A DNA stretch of 62,168 bases from Deltaproteobacteria bacterium (lineage in GTDB: Bacteria; Desulfobacterota; Desulfarculia; Adiutricales; Adiutricaceae): positions 1 through 62,168 of the forward strand of contig JAITKA010000078.1 in assembly GCA_031278635.1 (NCBI GenBank), in the 5' to 3' direction. Both the position numbers and the translations under genes were made by a program. Within the stretch, counting starts at the first letter, position 1. Each line of letters opens with the position of its first letter. Below the pieces are notes generated by a model that did no database searches, was not told where the DNA came from, and saw only the letters and a list, made by a program, of their open reading frames with translations. Of this stretch, positions 16,326-26,400 are shown piece by piece.

Positions 16326-18902
16326 ATGCTTAACATGAACCTCGCCTCATTGGTGGCCGCGCTCGACGAGACCGCCCGCGCCGGCCTGGAGGGCGCGGCC
16401 GAGAGCTGCGTCGGGAGGGGCGGCCAGGAAATAGGCATCGAGGACTATTTCGAGAAGATTCAGCTGACCAGGCCCTTCCAGGACATCTGCGGGCAGTTCG
16501 GGGTGAGCCTCGATAACGTCAGCCAGTCGTTGGAGAAAGGGCGCAAAAGGGCCGGGAAATACACCGGCAGGCCGGTATTCTCGGCGCTTCTGGTGGAGTT
16601 TCTCCAGGAGGCCTATTTATTGGCCACCTTGGAGCTAAAGGCGATGGCGGTCGACGTGGGCATCTTGGTCCTGGCCCTGCTCTCGAACCCGTCCCGTTAT
16701 AGCGTGATGCCGTTTTACCGGGAGATGTCGAAAATCTCGCCCGAGAAACTGCGGGCCCTTTGGGAGGGCCATATCGCGGAAAGCGGTCCCGGGGCGGGCG
16801 AGGGTGGGGCCCGCGGCGGGGGGTTTTTGGACCAATTCGCGACCGATTTCACGAGGGAGGCGAGGGGCGGGGCCCTTGACCCGGTTTTCGCGAGGGGCGG
16901 GGCCATAAGGCAGGTGATCGACATATTGACCAGGCGGCGGAAAAACAACCCCATATTGGTGGGCGACCCCGGGGTGGGCAAGACGGCCGTGGCCGAGGGC
17001 CTGGCCCTGAAAATCGCCCGGAACGACGTGCCCGAGGCCCTCTCGAACGTTCGGCTGATTGGCCTGGACATGGGCCGCCTGGCCGCCGGGGCCAGCGTCA
17101 AGGGGGAGTTCGAGAGGAGGCTCAAGGGCGTGATCGACGAGGTCAAGGGCTCGCCCATACCCATCATCGTTTTCATCGACGAGGCCCACACCCTGATAGG
17201 TTCCGGCAACGCGCCCGGCATGGGGGACGGGGCCAACCTCCTGAAGCCCGCCCTGGCCAGGGGGGAGCTCAGGACCCTGGCCGCCACCACCTGGAGCGAG
17301 TACAAAAAATATTTCGAGAAGGACGCCGCCCTGGCCCGGCGTTTCCAGTTGGTCAAGCTGGACGAGCCCACGCCGGCGGAGACGATCACGATTTTGCGCG
17401 GTTTGGTCCCCGGTTACGAGAAAAGCCACCAGGTTTACGTGAGGGACGAGGCCGTGGTCCGCATCGCCGAGCTCTCCGGTAGGTACATAAGCGGCCGGTA
17501 TTTGCCCGACAAGGCCATAGACGTCCTCGATACCGTCTGCGCCCGGGTCAAGGTCAGCCTGGGGGCCAAGCCGGCCGCCCTGGAGGCCCTGGAGGAGGAG
17601 CTGGGGGCCGCCAAAAGGGCCCTGGCGGCCATGGAACGGGACGGCCTTTACGGCCAGGGGCCTTGCGCACGGGGCCCAGGGGAAACCCCGGCCGCCCTCA
17701 GGGCGAAAATAGCGGGGCTCAGCGAGGACAGGGACGAGCTGGAGGCGCGCTGGCGCAAGGAGCTCGATCTGGCCCGGGAGATCATCGGGGCCAGGACCCT
17801 TTCCCCCGGCGAGGGGGACGGGTCCCCTTCGCCGGGGGAAAGGCTGAGGGAGCTGCGGGAGCGGATGGGGGCCCTCAGGGCGGGGCGGCCCCTGGTGTTT
17901 CACGAGGTCGATGTCCCCCTGGTGACGGAGCTCGTCTCGGAATGGACGGGCGTCCCGGTGGAAAAGCTCATGGGGGAGGCCAAGTGCATCGGGGATTTCG
18001 GGGCGAGGCTCAGGAGGCGGGTCAGGGGCCAGGAGATGGCCGTGAGGGCCATAGAAAAGGCCGTCCTGACCGTCTTTAGCGGGCTTGAGAACCCCGTCAC
18101 CCCCAACGGCGTCTTTCTTTTGGTCGGCCCCAGCGGGGTGGGCAAAACGGAGACGGCCCTGGCCGTGGCCGAGGAGCTTTTCGGGGGCGAAAGGTTTTTG
18201 ATTAGCGTCAACATGTCGGAATTCCAGGAAAAACACACGGCCTCGAGGCTGATTGGCTCCCCTCCCGGCTACGTCGGCTACGGGGAGGGCGGGCGGCTGA
18301 CCGAGGCCGTGAGGCGGCAGCCCCACTCGGCGGTCCTTTTCGACGAGGTGGAAAAGGCCCACCCCGACGTCCTGAACCTTTTTTACCAGATTTTCGACAA
18401 GGGGGTCTTGGCGGACGGGGAGGGCCGGGAGGTCGATTTCCGGAACACGATGATATTCATGACCTCCAACCTCGGCGGCGACATCATAACGGCCCTCCAC
18501 GAGGACGGGGAGCCCTCGGAAAAGGTCCTGGACGAGGCCCTGAGGCCCGTCTTGAACCAATTTTTCAAGCCGGCCCTTCTGGGCCGCCTGACGGTTGTGC
18601 CCTACGCCCCCATCCCCAAGGACGTTTTGAGGGAGCTGGTGGAAATAAGGTTCTCGGACCTCCGGGAGCGCTTTTGGCGAGGACGGGGCCTGAACCTCCG
18701 GTGGACCCAAACGGTCATCGACGGCGTGGCCGAGAGCTGCGACGCGGTCGAGAGCGGGGCCCGCAACATCGACCGGGTCATGAACCGTTCCCTTTTGCCC
18801 AACCTCTCCGGCTTCGCCCTGAGCGGCCTGGGCGAGGGGGCCCGGGTGGTGGAAATTGACCTGGACAAGTCGGCCGGGACGTTTTCCTTCAAGGCCTCCT
18901 AA
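16326..18902 (+). CDS. clpV: T6SS sheath-recycling ATPase ClpV (TssH)
   Basis: This AAA+ unfoldase disassembles contracted TssBC sheaths so subunits can be reused. The 858-residue protein has an N-terminal sheath-recognition domain (about residues 1-145). The first AAA module has Walker A GDPGVGKT at 213-220 and Walker B VFIDEAHTL. A middle helical region follows, and the second AAA module has Walker A GPSGVGKT at 601-608. SPPGYVGYGEGGRLTEAVR is a Clp-family pore-loop signature. Domain order and length match ClpV rather than ClpB, and the location within the T6SS run settles it. The middle region is rich in Gly, Arg and Ala, reflecting high GC. Confidence 0.96.
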   Translation: MLNMNLASLVAALDETARAGLEGAAESCVGRGGQEIGIEDYFEKIQLTRPFQDICGQFGVSLDNVSQSLEKGRKRAGKYTGRPVFSALLVEFLQEAYLLATLELKAMAVDVGILVLALLSNPSRYSVMPFYREMSKISPEKLRALWEGHIAESGPGAGEGGARGGGFLDQFATDFTREARGGALDPVFARGGAIRQVIDILTRRRKNNPILVGDPGVGKTAVAEGLALKIARNDVPEALSNVRLIGLDMGRLAAGASVKGEFERRLKGVIDEVKGSPIPIIVFIDEAHTLIGSGNAPGMGDGANLLKPALARGELRTLAATTWSEYKKYFEKDAALARRFQLVKLDEPTPAETITILRGLVPGYEKSHQVYVRDEAVVRIAELSGRYISGRYLPDKAIDVLDTVCARVKVSLGAKPAALEALEEELGAAKRALAAMERDGLYGQGPCARGPGETPAALRAKIAGLSEDRDELEARWRKELDLAREIIGARTLSPGEGDGSPSPGERLRELRERMGALRAGRPLVFHEVDVPLVTELVSEWTGVPVEKLMGEAKCIGDFGARLRRRVRGQEMAVRAIEKAVLTVFSGLENPVTPNGVFLLVGPSGVGKTETALAVAEELFGGERFLISVNMSEFQEKHTASRLIGSPPGYVGYGEGGRLTEAVRRQPHSAVLFDEVEKAHPDVLNLFYQIFDKGVLADGEGREVDFRNTMIFMTSNLGGDIITALHEDGEPSEKVLDEALRPVLNQFFKPALLGRLTVVPYAPIPKDVLRELVEIRFSDLRERFWRGRGLNLRWTQTVIDGVAESCDAVESGARNIDRVMNRSLLPNLSGFALSGLGEGARVVEIDLDKSAGTFSFKAS

Positions 18903-18956
18903 CGCGGCGGAACGCTTGGTGAAAAATCCGCCTTTATCTGACCCGTAAGCCAGTAT

Positions 18957-20246
18957 ATGGAAATATTATTCGAAATCATAAGCCACCATAAATTTTTCCC
19001 CCAGGCGAGGATCTCCCACATCTTCAACGAAACCGGGGGTTACATCGGCCGTTCCAACGAATCCGACTGGGTCTTGCCGGACAGATCGAGGGAGATCTCC
19101 CGCCGGCACGCCCTTATCAGTTGCGACGGCAAGAATTTCTTCCTGGAGGACCTAAGCTCCAACGGCGTCATGTCAACCCTGACGCGGGAGCTGGTCGGGG
19201 CGGGGCAACGGCACCTCATCCAGCACGGGGATTCCTTCCAGCTGGGCCAGTTCGTCATCCAGGCCAGGGTGCTCAGGAACCCCGACGCTTACCTGCCCGT
19301 GGACATGGACGGCTCGGTCGGGGAAAACGCCATCGACCTCGACCCCCTCGTGGCCATGGAGCGCCAGGAACTCCGCGAGGCGAGGGATCGCCTGGGCCAT
19401 TACGACGACCTCGTCTCCCCGGGGCGCCCGGGGCCCAAGGGATTCGATGACAGCCTGCCCGATCACAACGAGGCCGGCCTGAACGCCATGCTGAGCGTCA
19501 GGGGCATCCCCGAGGACTGGGACGACGAGGTCCGGGACGCCCGGCCGCCCGCGGCCCCCCAGGGGGGTCCCCAGCCCCCTGGGCCGGGGGTGGCCCAGGG
19601 GGTGCCGCCGGTCATCCCGTTCGTCCCCGGTCCCGCGGGGGAGCCACCGGCCGGGGAGGGGGCGGGGTCCGAGAGCGACTCGTTCTTCAAGGCCCTGGGG
19701 GTGGAGGTCGGGGCCGGGGAGCGGCGGAAAACGCTGATCCTGGCCGCGGAGCTTTTGCGGGAGGCGGTGGGGGGACTGACCAGATCGCTCCAGGGCCGCG
19801 CCGCCAGCCAAAAGGAGCTTCGGTTGCCCGTGACCACGATCGAGGTTTCGGGCAACAACCCGCTTAAGTTTTCCCCGAGCCTCCAGACGGCCCTGAACCA
19901 CCTGTTTTCGGGAAGGTCGCCGGACGCGCTTTCCCCCCACGAGGCCATCGCCCAGGCCTTCGACGATCTGCACTCCCACCACCTGGGCCTGCTGGCCGGG
20001 GCTAGGGCGGCCATGGCGGCCCTGGTGGATAAGCTGTCCCCCGGGAAGGTCGGGGAGAGGCTCGGCGCGACCGGCTCCTTTAAGCTAAACAAAGAAGTTA
20101 AGTTATGGAAAACTTATACCAAACTTCATCTAGAGATAACGGAATCTGACGCTTTGGCTGATTTCTTTCTGCGCGACTTTGCCAGAGCCTATGAAATGCA
20201 GGTCCGCGTCTTAAAACCGGTCAAATCCGGGCCGCGAGAGGGGTAA
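18957..20246 (+). CDS. tagH: T6SS FHA-domain protein (Fha/TagH)
   Basis: This protein is predicted to read phosphothreonine marks and promote T6SS activation. Residues ~25-95 form an FHA domain with GYIGRS, SREISRRHALI and DLSSNGV, the usual phosphopeptide-binding loop residues. A long acidic and Pro/Gly-rich linker spans about residues 180-235. The C-terminal ~170 residues match the T6SS-specific TagH C-terminal domain (LKFSPSLQTALNHLF...HEAIAQAFDDLHSHHLGLLAGARAA pattern, cut here by several residues). The kinase and PP2C phosphatase genes downstream complete a threonine-phosphorylation switch. It sits between clpV and tssJ; tssJ starts five bases after its stop. Confidence 0.92.
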   Translation: MEILFEIISHHKFFPQARISHIFNETGGYIGRSNESDWVLPDRSREISRRHALISCDGKNFFLEDLSSNGVMSTLTRELVGAGQRHLIQHGDSFQLGQFVIQARVLRNPDAYLPVDMDGSVGENAIDLDPLVAMERQELREARDRLGHYDDLVSPGRPGPKGFDDSLPDHNEAGLNAMLSVRGIPEDWDDEVRDARPPAAPQGGPQPPGPGVAQGVPPVIPFVPGPAGEPPAGEGAGSESDSFFKALGVEVGAGERRKTLILAAELLREAVGGLTRSLQGRAASQKELRLPVTTIEVSGNNPLKFSPSLQTALNHLFSGRSPDALSPHEAIAQAFDDLHSHHLGLLAGARAAMAALVDKLSPGKVGERLGATGSFKLNKEVKLWKTYTKLHLEITESDALADFFLRDFARAYEMQVRVLKPVKSGPREG

Positions 20247-20251
20247 GAACA

Positions 20252-21073
20252 ATGCCGGGTAAATTTTTTTCGCGGGGAATGGGTCCCCATATGCGGGAAG
20301 CGTCCACGGATAAAAGGGTAGCGGGCTGGATGGTTTTGGCCGGCCTGGTCGCCATGCTGGCGGCGTTGGCCGCCGGCTGCGGGGGCCCATCGATCACCCT
20401 GGCCATGGCCGGGCTTCCCAACGCCAACCCCGACGCCACGGGCCGGCCGTCGCCGGTCATGCTCCAGATGTACGAGCTGCGGTCGGATTTGATGTTCAGG
20501 CAGGCGGAGATGGTCCCCCTGTTTAGCGATCCCACGGGGTCGCTGGGGGCGGACCTGATCGCCTACGACGAGATGACCGTCTTGCCCGGCAAGGCATACG
20601 AGATCGAGTACGAGCCGACCCCGGAGACCAAATTCATCGGCGTCATGGCCAGCTTCCGGCGGTCGTCCGGGAAGGGCCCCTGGAAGGTCATCGTGCCCAT
20701 AAACCCCGAGGACGCGACGAAAATCGGCATCGAGCTGAACTCCTCGAGCCTGGTCTTGATCCCGGCCGACAAGACCAGGAAATGGGACCCGGTCAAGGCC
20801 GTGGCCAACCACCGGGAAACGTCCCGGGCCCAGTCGGCAACCGTTAGCGCCCCCGCGCCGTCCACGGAACCGGCCGCCGGGCCCGCGCCGCCCATGGGGC
20901 CGGCCGGGGCCCAGGCCGGCCAGGGCCAGGGGTTCGCGCCCGATTACAGCCCGTCGTTCACTTTCGAGTACCCGCCGGGGCCGGAGGCCGAAACGGCCCC
21001 CGTTTCGGCCCCTGGGGCCGAGGCGGGTGCCGTGCGGGCGATCAAGAAAATCGATTCGGTGGTGAGTCAGTGA
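20252..21073 (+). CDS. tssJ: T6SS outer-membrane lipoprotein TssJ
   Basis: TssJ anchors the TssJLM membrane complex to the outer membrane. The 273-residue product has an unusually long N-terminal region before the hydrophobic segment and a lipobox LAAGC with the lipidated cysteine at residue 43. An internal ATG at 20291 would give a more standard signal peptide. The mature part matches TssJ, with SPVMLQMYELRSD near residue 69. IGVMASFR and a beta-sandwich pattern follow to about residue 190. The C-terminal ~80 residues are a Pro/Ala/Gly-rich extension beyond the usual TssJ length. GAGAGGGG just upstream supports the 20252 start region. Confidence 0.9.
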   Translation: MPGKFFSRGMGPHMREASTDKRVAGWMVLAGLVAMLAALAAGCGGPSITLAMAGLPNANPDATGRPSPVMLQMYELRSDLMFRQAEMVPLFSDPTGSLGADLIAYDEMTVLPGKAYEIEYEPTPETKFIGVMASFRRSSGKGPWKVIVPINPEDATKIGIELNSSSLVLIPADKTRKWDPVKAVANHRETSRAQSATVSAPAPSTEPAAGPAPPMGPAGAQAGQGQGFAPDYSPSFTFEYPPGPEAETAPVSAPGAEAGAVRAIKKIDSVVSQ

Positions 21074-21149
21074 GGGGCCGGTCCTAGGCCCGGGGTTTTG
21101 GCAGCCCGTTTCCAATGTTTCGTTTAACCGTCCTTTTAAGTGGTAAACA

Positions 21150-22481
21150 ATGCTCCCAGAAAAAGTCGTTTGGTCGGAAGGGATGATGCTCAGGCCGCAA
21201 CATTTTCAGCAACAGGATAGGTATTTGGCGGCCCAGATCCAAAGGCGGATGCTATTGCTCTCGCATTATCCCTGGGGGCTGAGCGAGTTCCGGATCGACG
21301 AGCAGTATCTAAACCTGGGGAAGCTCGTCCTGAGCCAGGCGGCGGGGGTCTTGCCCGACGGGACCCTTTTCGAGACGGGGAGGGGCCGCGAACTTCTGTC
21401 CCTGGACATTCCCCCGGGCCTGAGCAATCAGCTGATTTACTTGGTCTTGCCCCTGTCGCCGGAGGGATCGTCGGAAACGAGCCCCGAGGGCGAGGTGGGC
21501 CTCGCCACGAAATATTTGAGCCACCCCCTCGAGGTCTATGACAGCAATATCGGCCAGACGAGGAATTTCACCATCCTGTGCGGGGCCCTGGCCCTGCGGC
21601 TGGTCTTGGAGGGCGAGCTGAACCCGGAGGGATGCCTGGCCCTGCCGGTGGCGAGGTTGGTGGAGAGCAAGGCCGACAGGACGGTGGTCTTGGACGCCGG
21701 TTTCGTGCCCACGTACCTGCATCTGTCGGCCTGCGACGTGTTTTCCGGCTATCTGAGGGAAATAATCGGGCTCCTCTCGCACCGGGGCAGCCAGCTGTCA
21801 TCGAAGGTCGCCGGGGCCGGCCAGACCGGGGCGGCGGAGATAGCCGATTTCTTGCTCCTGCAGACCATAAACCGCCTTGAGCCCCTGTTCAAGCACATGG
21901 AGAAGGCGGTCAACGTCCACCCCGAGGAACTGTACCTAAACCTGTTGGTCCTGATAGGGGAGCTGTCGACCTACGCCGAGAGCGGCAAGCGGCCGAAAGA
22001 ATCCCCGGCCTACGACCACCTGAGGCAGGAACCGGTCCTGACGGCCCTCATGGACCAGGCCCGCTACCTCCTGAGCATGGTGCTCGAGCAGCACTCGGTC
22101 GAGCTGCCGCTCCAGAAGAGGAAATACGATATCCTGGTCGCGACCATCCATGACCGGACCCTGCTGACGACGGCGAGTTTCGTGGTCTCGGCCCAGGCGG
22201 ACATGGTCCAGGAGACCATCCGGGCCTCCCTCCCCAAGCAGCTCAAGATCGGCCCGGTCGAGCGCATCAGGCAGCTTATCAACCTCCACCTGCCGGGCAT
22301 AAACGTGCGGCCCCTCCCGGTCGCGCCGAGGCAGATACCCTTTCACGCCGATCACACATACTTCCGCCTGGAGATCACCTCCGAGGAACTCTCGCAACTG
22401 GAACTCTCCGGCGGTTTCGCCTTTTTCGTCTCGGGGACCTTCCCGGGACTGAAATTACGGTTTTGGGCCATAAAAGAGTGA
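21150..22481 (+). CDS. tssK: T6SS baseplate adaptor TssK
   Basis: TssK links the baseplate to the TssL/TssM inner-membrane complex. The 443-residue protein begins with the diagnostic VVWSEGMMLRPQHFQQQDRY sequence. It retains the typical C-terminal region including PVAPRQIPFHADHTYFRLE. Length matches the family. It follows tssJ by 76 bases and precedes tssL by 59 bases, the usual tssJKLM order. Confidence 0.96.
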   Translation: MLPEKVVWSEGMMLRPQHFQQQDRYLAAQIQRRMLLLSHYPWGLSEFRIDEQYLNLGKLVLSQAAGVLPDGTLFETGRGRELLSLDIPPGLSNQLIYLVLPLSPEGSSETSPEGEVGLATKYLSHPLEVYDSNIGQTRNFTILCGALALRLVLEGELNPEGCLALPVARLVESKADRTVVLDAGFVPTYLHLSACDVFSGYLREIIGLLSHRGSQLSSKVAGAGQTGAAEIADFLLLQTINRLEPLFKHMEKAVNVHPEELYLNLLVLIGELSTYAESGKRPKESPAYDHLRQEPVLTALMDQARYLLSMVLEQHSVELPLQKRKYDILVATIHDRTLLTTASFVVSAQADMVQETIRASLPKQLKIGPVERIRQLINLHLPGINVRPLPVAPRQIPFHADHTYFRLEITSEELSQLELSGGFAFFVSGTFPGLKLRFWAIKE

Positions 22482-22540
22482 CCCGTTAGCGCTATTTTTT
22501 TTGTTTTCTTTCCCGGAGGGGAAAGACGGGAGCGATTAGG

Positions 22541-23467
22541 ATGCCCAGCCAAGAAACTTACGATTCCGACAAAACCGTGGTCAAGCCGCTGGGGGAACTC
22601 CCCGGGGAGCGCGTCGATCCGCCCTTCAGGGTGGTGGCCCGGCCGCCGTCGGGCTCCTCGGCCCTGGATCAGCCCTACGTGGGCCAGCAAAGCTCCCTTG
22701 CGAGCTTCCAGGGCGGGATCAACCCCCTCATAGAGGCCGCCTTGCCCCTGCTGACCGAGATAATCAACCTGCGCAAGGGCGAGCGGGAAAACCTGGACTG
22801 GCTGCGGCAGACCTTCGAGACCGGGATCAGGGCCTTTGAGGCCAAGGCCCTGAACGGCGTCGTCGACCGCTCCCAGATTTTGGCGGCCCGGTACGTCCTG
22901 TGCACGGCCCTGGACGAGAGCGTGACCATGTCCTCGATCGAGGACAGCGCCGCCTGGGCCCACGATGCCCTCCTGAGCACCTTCCACGACGAGACCTGGG
23001 GCGGCGAGAAGTCCTTCAAGATCCTGGAGCGCTGCATGCAGCACCCGGCCCAAAACCTCTATCTGCTGGAACTGATTTACGTCCTGATCAGCCTCGGCTT
23101 CGAGGGCCGCTACCGGGTGATGGAGCGGGGCATCCATGCCCTGGAGGCGCTCAGGGATAAGGTCTACCAGCAGATCCGGATACTCAGGGGCGACCCCATC
23201 GTGGATCTGGCCAAACCGGTGGACCGGGCCGGGACCGTGAACCCCCTCCACCGCTACCTGCCCCTCTGGCTGGTGACCGTTTTGGCGGTGATCGTCCTGG
23301 CCATAAGCTTTATGGGCTTTTCCTACGCCCTCGATACCCGGGCCGACCAGGTCTTCGAGCGCTACCGGACGGGCGTCCAGGGCGCGGGCCAAGCGGTAAC
23401 GGGTGACGACAGCCGCCTGGCCGCGAGCCGCCGGAACGCCAACGAAGCGGGTCACGATTATGATTAG
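22541..23467 (+). CDS. tssL: T6SS inner-membrane protein TssL (DotU/IcmH)
   Basis: TssL is a cytoplasmic-facing protein anchored by one C-terminal membrane segment that docks TssK. The 308-residue product has a DotU domain with NPLIEAALPLLTEI and CTALDESV. The ESSW-like region and WGGEKSFKILER also match, and a transmembrane helix lies near residues 245-267. The sequence ends shortly after the helix, so there is no OmpA-like peptidoglycan-binding domain as found in extended TssL proteins. The stop overlaps the tssM ATG (ATGATTAG), which indicates translational coupling. Confidence 0.94.
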   Translation: MPSQETYDSDKTVVKPLGELPGERVDPPFRVVARPPSGSSALDQPYVGQQSSLASFQGGINPLIEAALPLLTEIINLRKGERENLDWLRQTFETGIRAFEAKALNGVVDRSQILAARYVLCTALDESVTMSSIEDSAAWAHDALLSTFHDETWGGEKSFKILERCMQHPAQNLYLLELIYVLISLGFEGRYRVMERGIHALEALRDKVYQQIRILRGDPIVDLAKPVDRAGTVNPLHRYLPLWLVTVLAVIVLAISFMGFSYALDTRADQVFERYRTGVQGAGQAVTGDDSRLAASRRNANEAGHDYD

Positions 23468-26400
23468 GCGGGCGGTCGGTTTCCTTACGCGCTTCGGCGG
23501 GTACCTGCGGGAGGCCGGGGTCGTCACCCTGGCGATGCTGGCCATCCTCGTGGCCCTGATCTGGGTATTCGGCCCCTCGGTAAGCGTTTCCGGGAAACAA
23601 ATCCTGGCAAGCGTCAACGCGAGGCTGGTGGCCACGGTCGGGCTCTTCGCCATGTGGCTCCTTTTCATGGCGAGCTATAAATCGATCAACGGCAAGATCG
23701 AAAACAAGGACCCGGAAAAGCTCGCCAACAAGCGGAAAATGGCCGAGGCCAAAAAACTGGGAAAGCTTGAGCGAAACCGTACCAGGCAGACGATCAAGGA
23801 AACCGTGACCACCCTCGAGAGCTCGAGTTATTTCGGGCCGGAGGGGAAATCCAGGTACTCGCTCCCCTGGTACCTGGTCATCGGCCCGGGCGACAGCGGG
23901 AAAACCCTGGCCCTGCTTAATTCCGGCCAGAAATTCCCCATAAACGAGCAGGCCGACCGCAACCTGTACAAGCTCAGGGCGACCTCCCAGCCCCAGGTCC
24001 TCTTTGGCAACCAGGCCATTTACATCGATACCCCCGGCGGTTTCCTGGAGGGCGGGCCGGGGAACGACGGCCGGTGGTCGGATTTGCTCAGGAACCTTTA
24101 CAAGGCGAGGCCGGCGAGGCCCATTAACGGCGTGATCGTGACCCTGAGCCTCAGGGACTTGATGCCGGAGGATCAGTCCGTCCACGAGCATCTGGCCCGC
24201 GTCACCAGGGATCGCCTGACCGAGGTCCTAAAGACCCTCAAAACGCAGGTCCCCGTCTACCTCCTACTGACCAAAACCGACGCCGTGCCGGGATTCTTCA
24301 CCTTTTTCTCCGGACTCTCCCGATCCGAGCGGGAGCAGATCTTTGGCTTCCACAACGTCAAGGGGCCGATGGAACCGGGGAGGGTCCGGGCCGAGGTGGC
24401 GGACCTTCTGAAAACCCTGAACAGCCAGGTTTTCCCCAAGATGCACAACGAGCGGGATTTGGCCTCAAGGGGCGATATCCTTAATTTCCCCCGGGAAATG
24501 GAGAAGCTCTCGGCCAAGCTGGAGGACTTCATCTCGGAGGCCTTCGGCCCCTCCCGCTACCACCGGCCGGTCATGTTCCGGGGCTTTTTCTTCACCTGCT
24601 CCGTTTCCGCCCAGAACGACCTGAACGCCGCCGACGGCCAGGGCGAGTGGTCCTTCCAGACCGGCTACCGGCCCGCCCTGGGCGAGTACGCCAAGGGCTA
24701 TTTCATCTCGAGGGTCTTTACCGAGGCCATCATACCCGAGGCCGGCCTGGCCATGGACGACAGGAAAAAATTCGCCGGCCTCCGCTTCAGCCAACGGGCG
24801 GCCAAAATAGCGATTTTCGCCGCCATGGTCGCGGCCGGTTTCCTCCTGGCCGTGAGTTTCAACAACAATTTCGCCAAACTCCATGAGCTGGAGCTCTTCG
24901 GCTCGGACATCTCGGCCAAGATAGGCGAGAACGCCATCCCCGAGGGGGCGAAATACGTGTTGCCCGAGCTCCGGGCCTTCGAGTCGGCCCTGGACGTCTT
25001 CAACCCGGCCAGGGACTCGCGCCTGAGATACGGCCTGGGCCTCTACAAGGGCGACAAGGCCCGGAACGTCGTGGGCAAGGCCTACAAGACCGACCTGAAC
25101 GGGCGCTTTTTGACCCTCATCCGCGCCGACGCCGCCCAGCAGGTGGAAAATTCCCTGGGCGACATCGGGGAGCTGAAAAAGAACCTCAGGGCCTACCTGA
25201 TGCTCTGCCAGCCCGAGCGCCTGGACCCAGCTTTCCTGGAGGGCTGGGAGGTGGACAGGTGGTCCCGGCAATACCAGGGGGAGTCCGAGGCCCAGGGCGA
25301 GCTTAGGCGCCAGCTGACGGCCCTTATCGCCTACGGCATCGAGCCGAGCGAGCCCGATTACGCCCTCCTTGAGAGGGCCCGCCAGGCCATGTTCCAGCTG
25401 CCCCTGGCCGAGCTCGCCTACGAGCAGGTCAAGGAAGAGGCCGTCTCCTCGGGCAGGGCCCCCTTCACCTTCCAGGGGGCCCTGGGCGAGAGCCTCTCCC
25501 CCTTTGAGGGCGACACCTTCCCCATACCTTTTTTGTACACCAGGGCCGGCTTCGAGACCTATCTGCTTAAGCGCTGCCCGGAGGTCATAAGGGAGCTTAC
25601 CTCCGATAGCTGGGTCTTCGGGGTGAGCGACCAGGACTCGGGCCTCTCCCTGAGCGAGCTCGACGTCTCCAGGATACGGGGGGAGGTCGGGACCCTTTAC
25701 TACCGGGATTACATCGAGTACTGGAGCCAGGCCCTAAAGGCCCTTAGCGTCCCCCTCCCGGAAAACCTCCACGAGGTCGCCCAGAAGGCCGACAAACTGA
25801 CCTCCGGGCCCTCCCCGGCCGTCCTGGTCCTGCGGGAACTGCGTTACAACACCAACCTCGTCGCCCCGGCCCATGGGGCGCCGAAGGCCCCCGATACCGC
25901 CCTGGCCGCGAGCGACCCCGACGCCGCGCCGGGGACGGACGGGGGCCCCTCGCCCGAGCCACCCCCGGGCCCGCCCGAAAACCCGCCCTCGGCCGGCTCC
26001 CCGGACCCCCAGGGGGAACCTGACGGGGAGGCGCGGCCCCAGGGCGACGCCCTGGCCGTGAAGGGCTATTTCAGCCAGTTCGATGCCCTCCTGACCCAGG
26101 AGGGCCTGGCCGGGCCGACCCTAGCCGCGGCCAACGAGGCCATGGGCGCCGCGGCGGACTTCTTCGAGCGCCTGACCACCAGCGACGACCAGCGGCAAGC
26201 CTCCTTCGCGGCCCTGATCAGGATATCCGGGGAACAGGACGATACCCTAAGGCGCCTGAACGCCGCCGCCGGGAAACTGCCCCAGGAGATCGGTTCCTGG
26301 TACTCCGTCATCCTGGACGGCGGCCTGGGCCAAATGTGTTCCCTGGCCTCGGCCAACATCGACGGCATATACAGGGCCGAGGTCCTGGAGGTCTTTAACG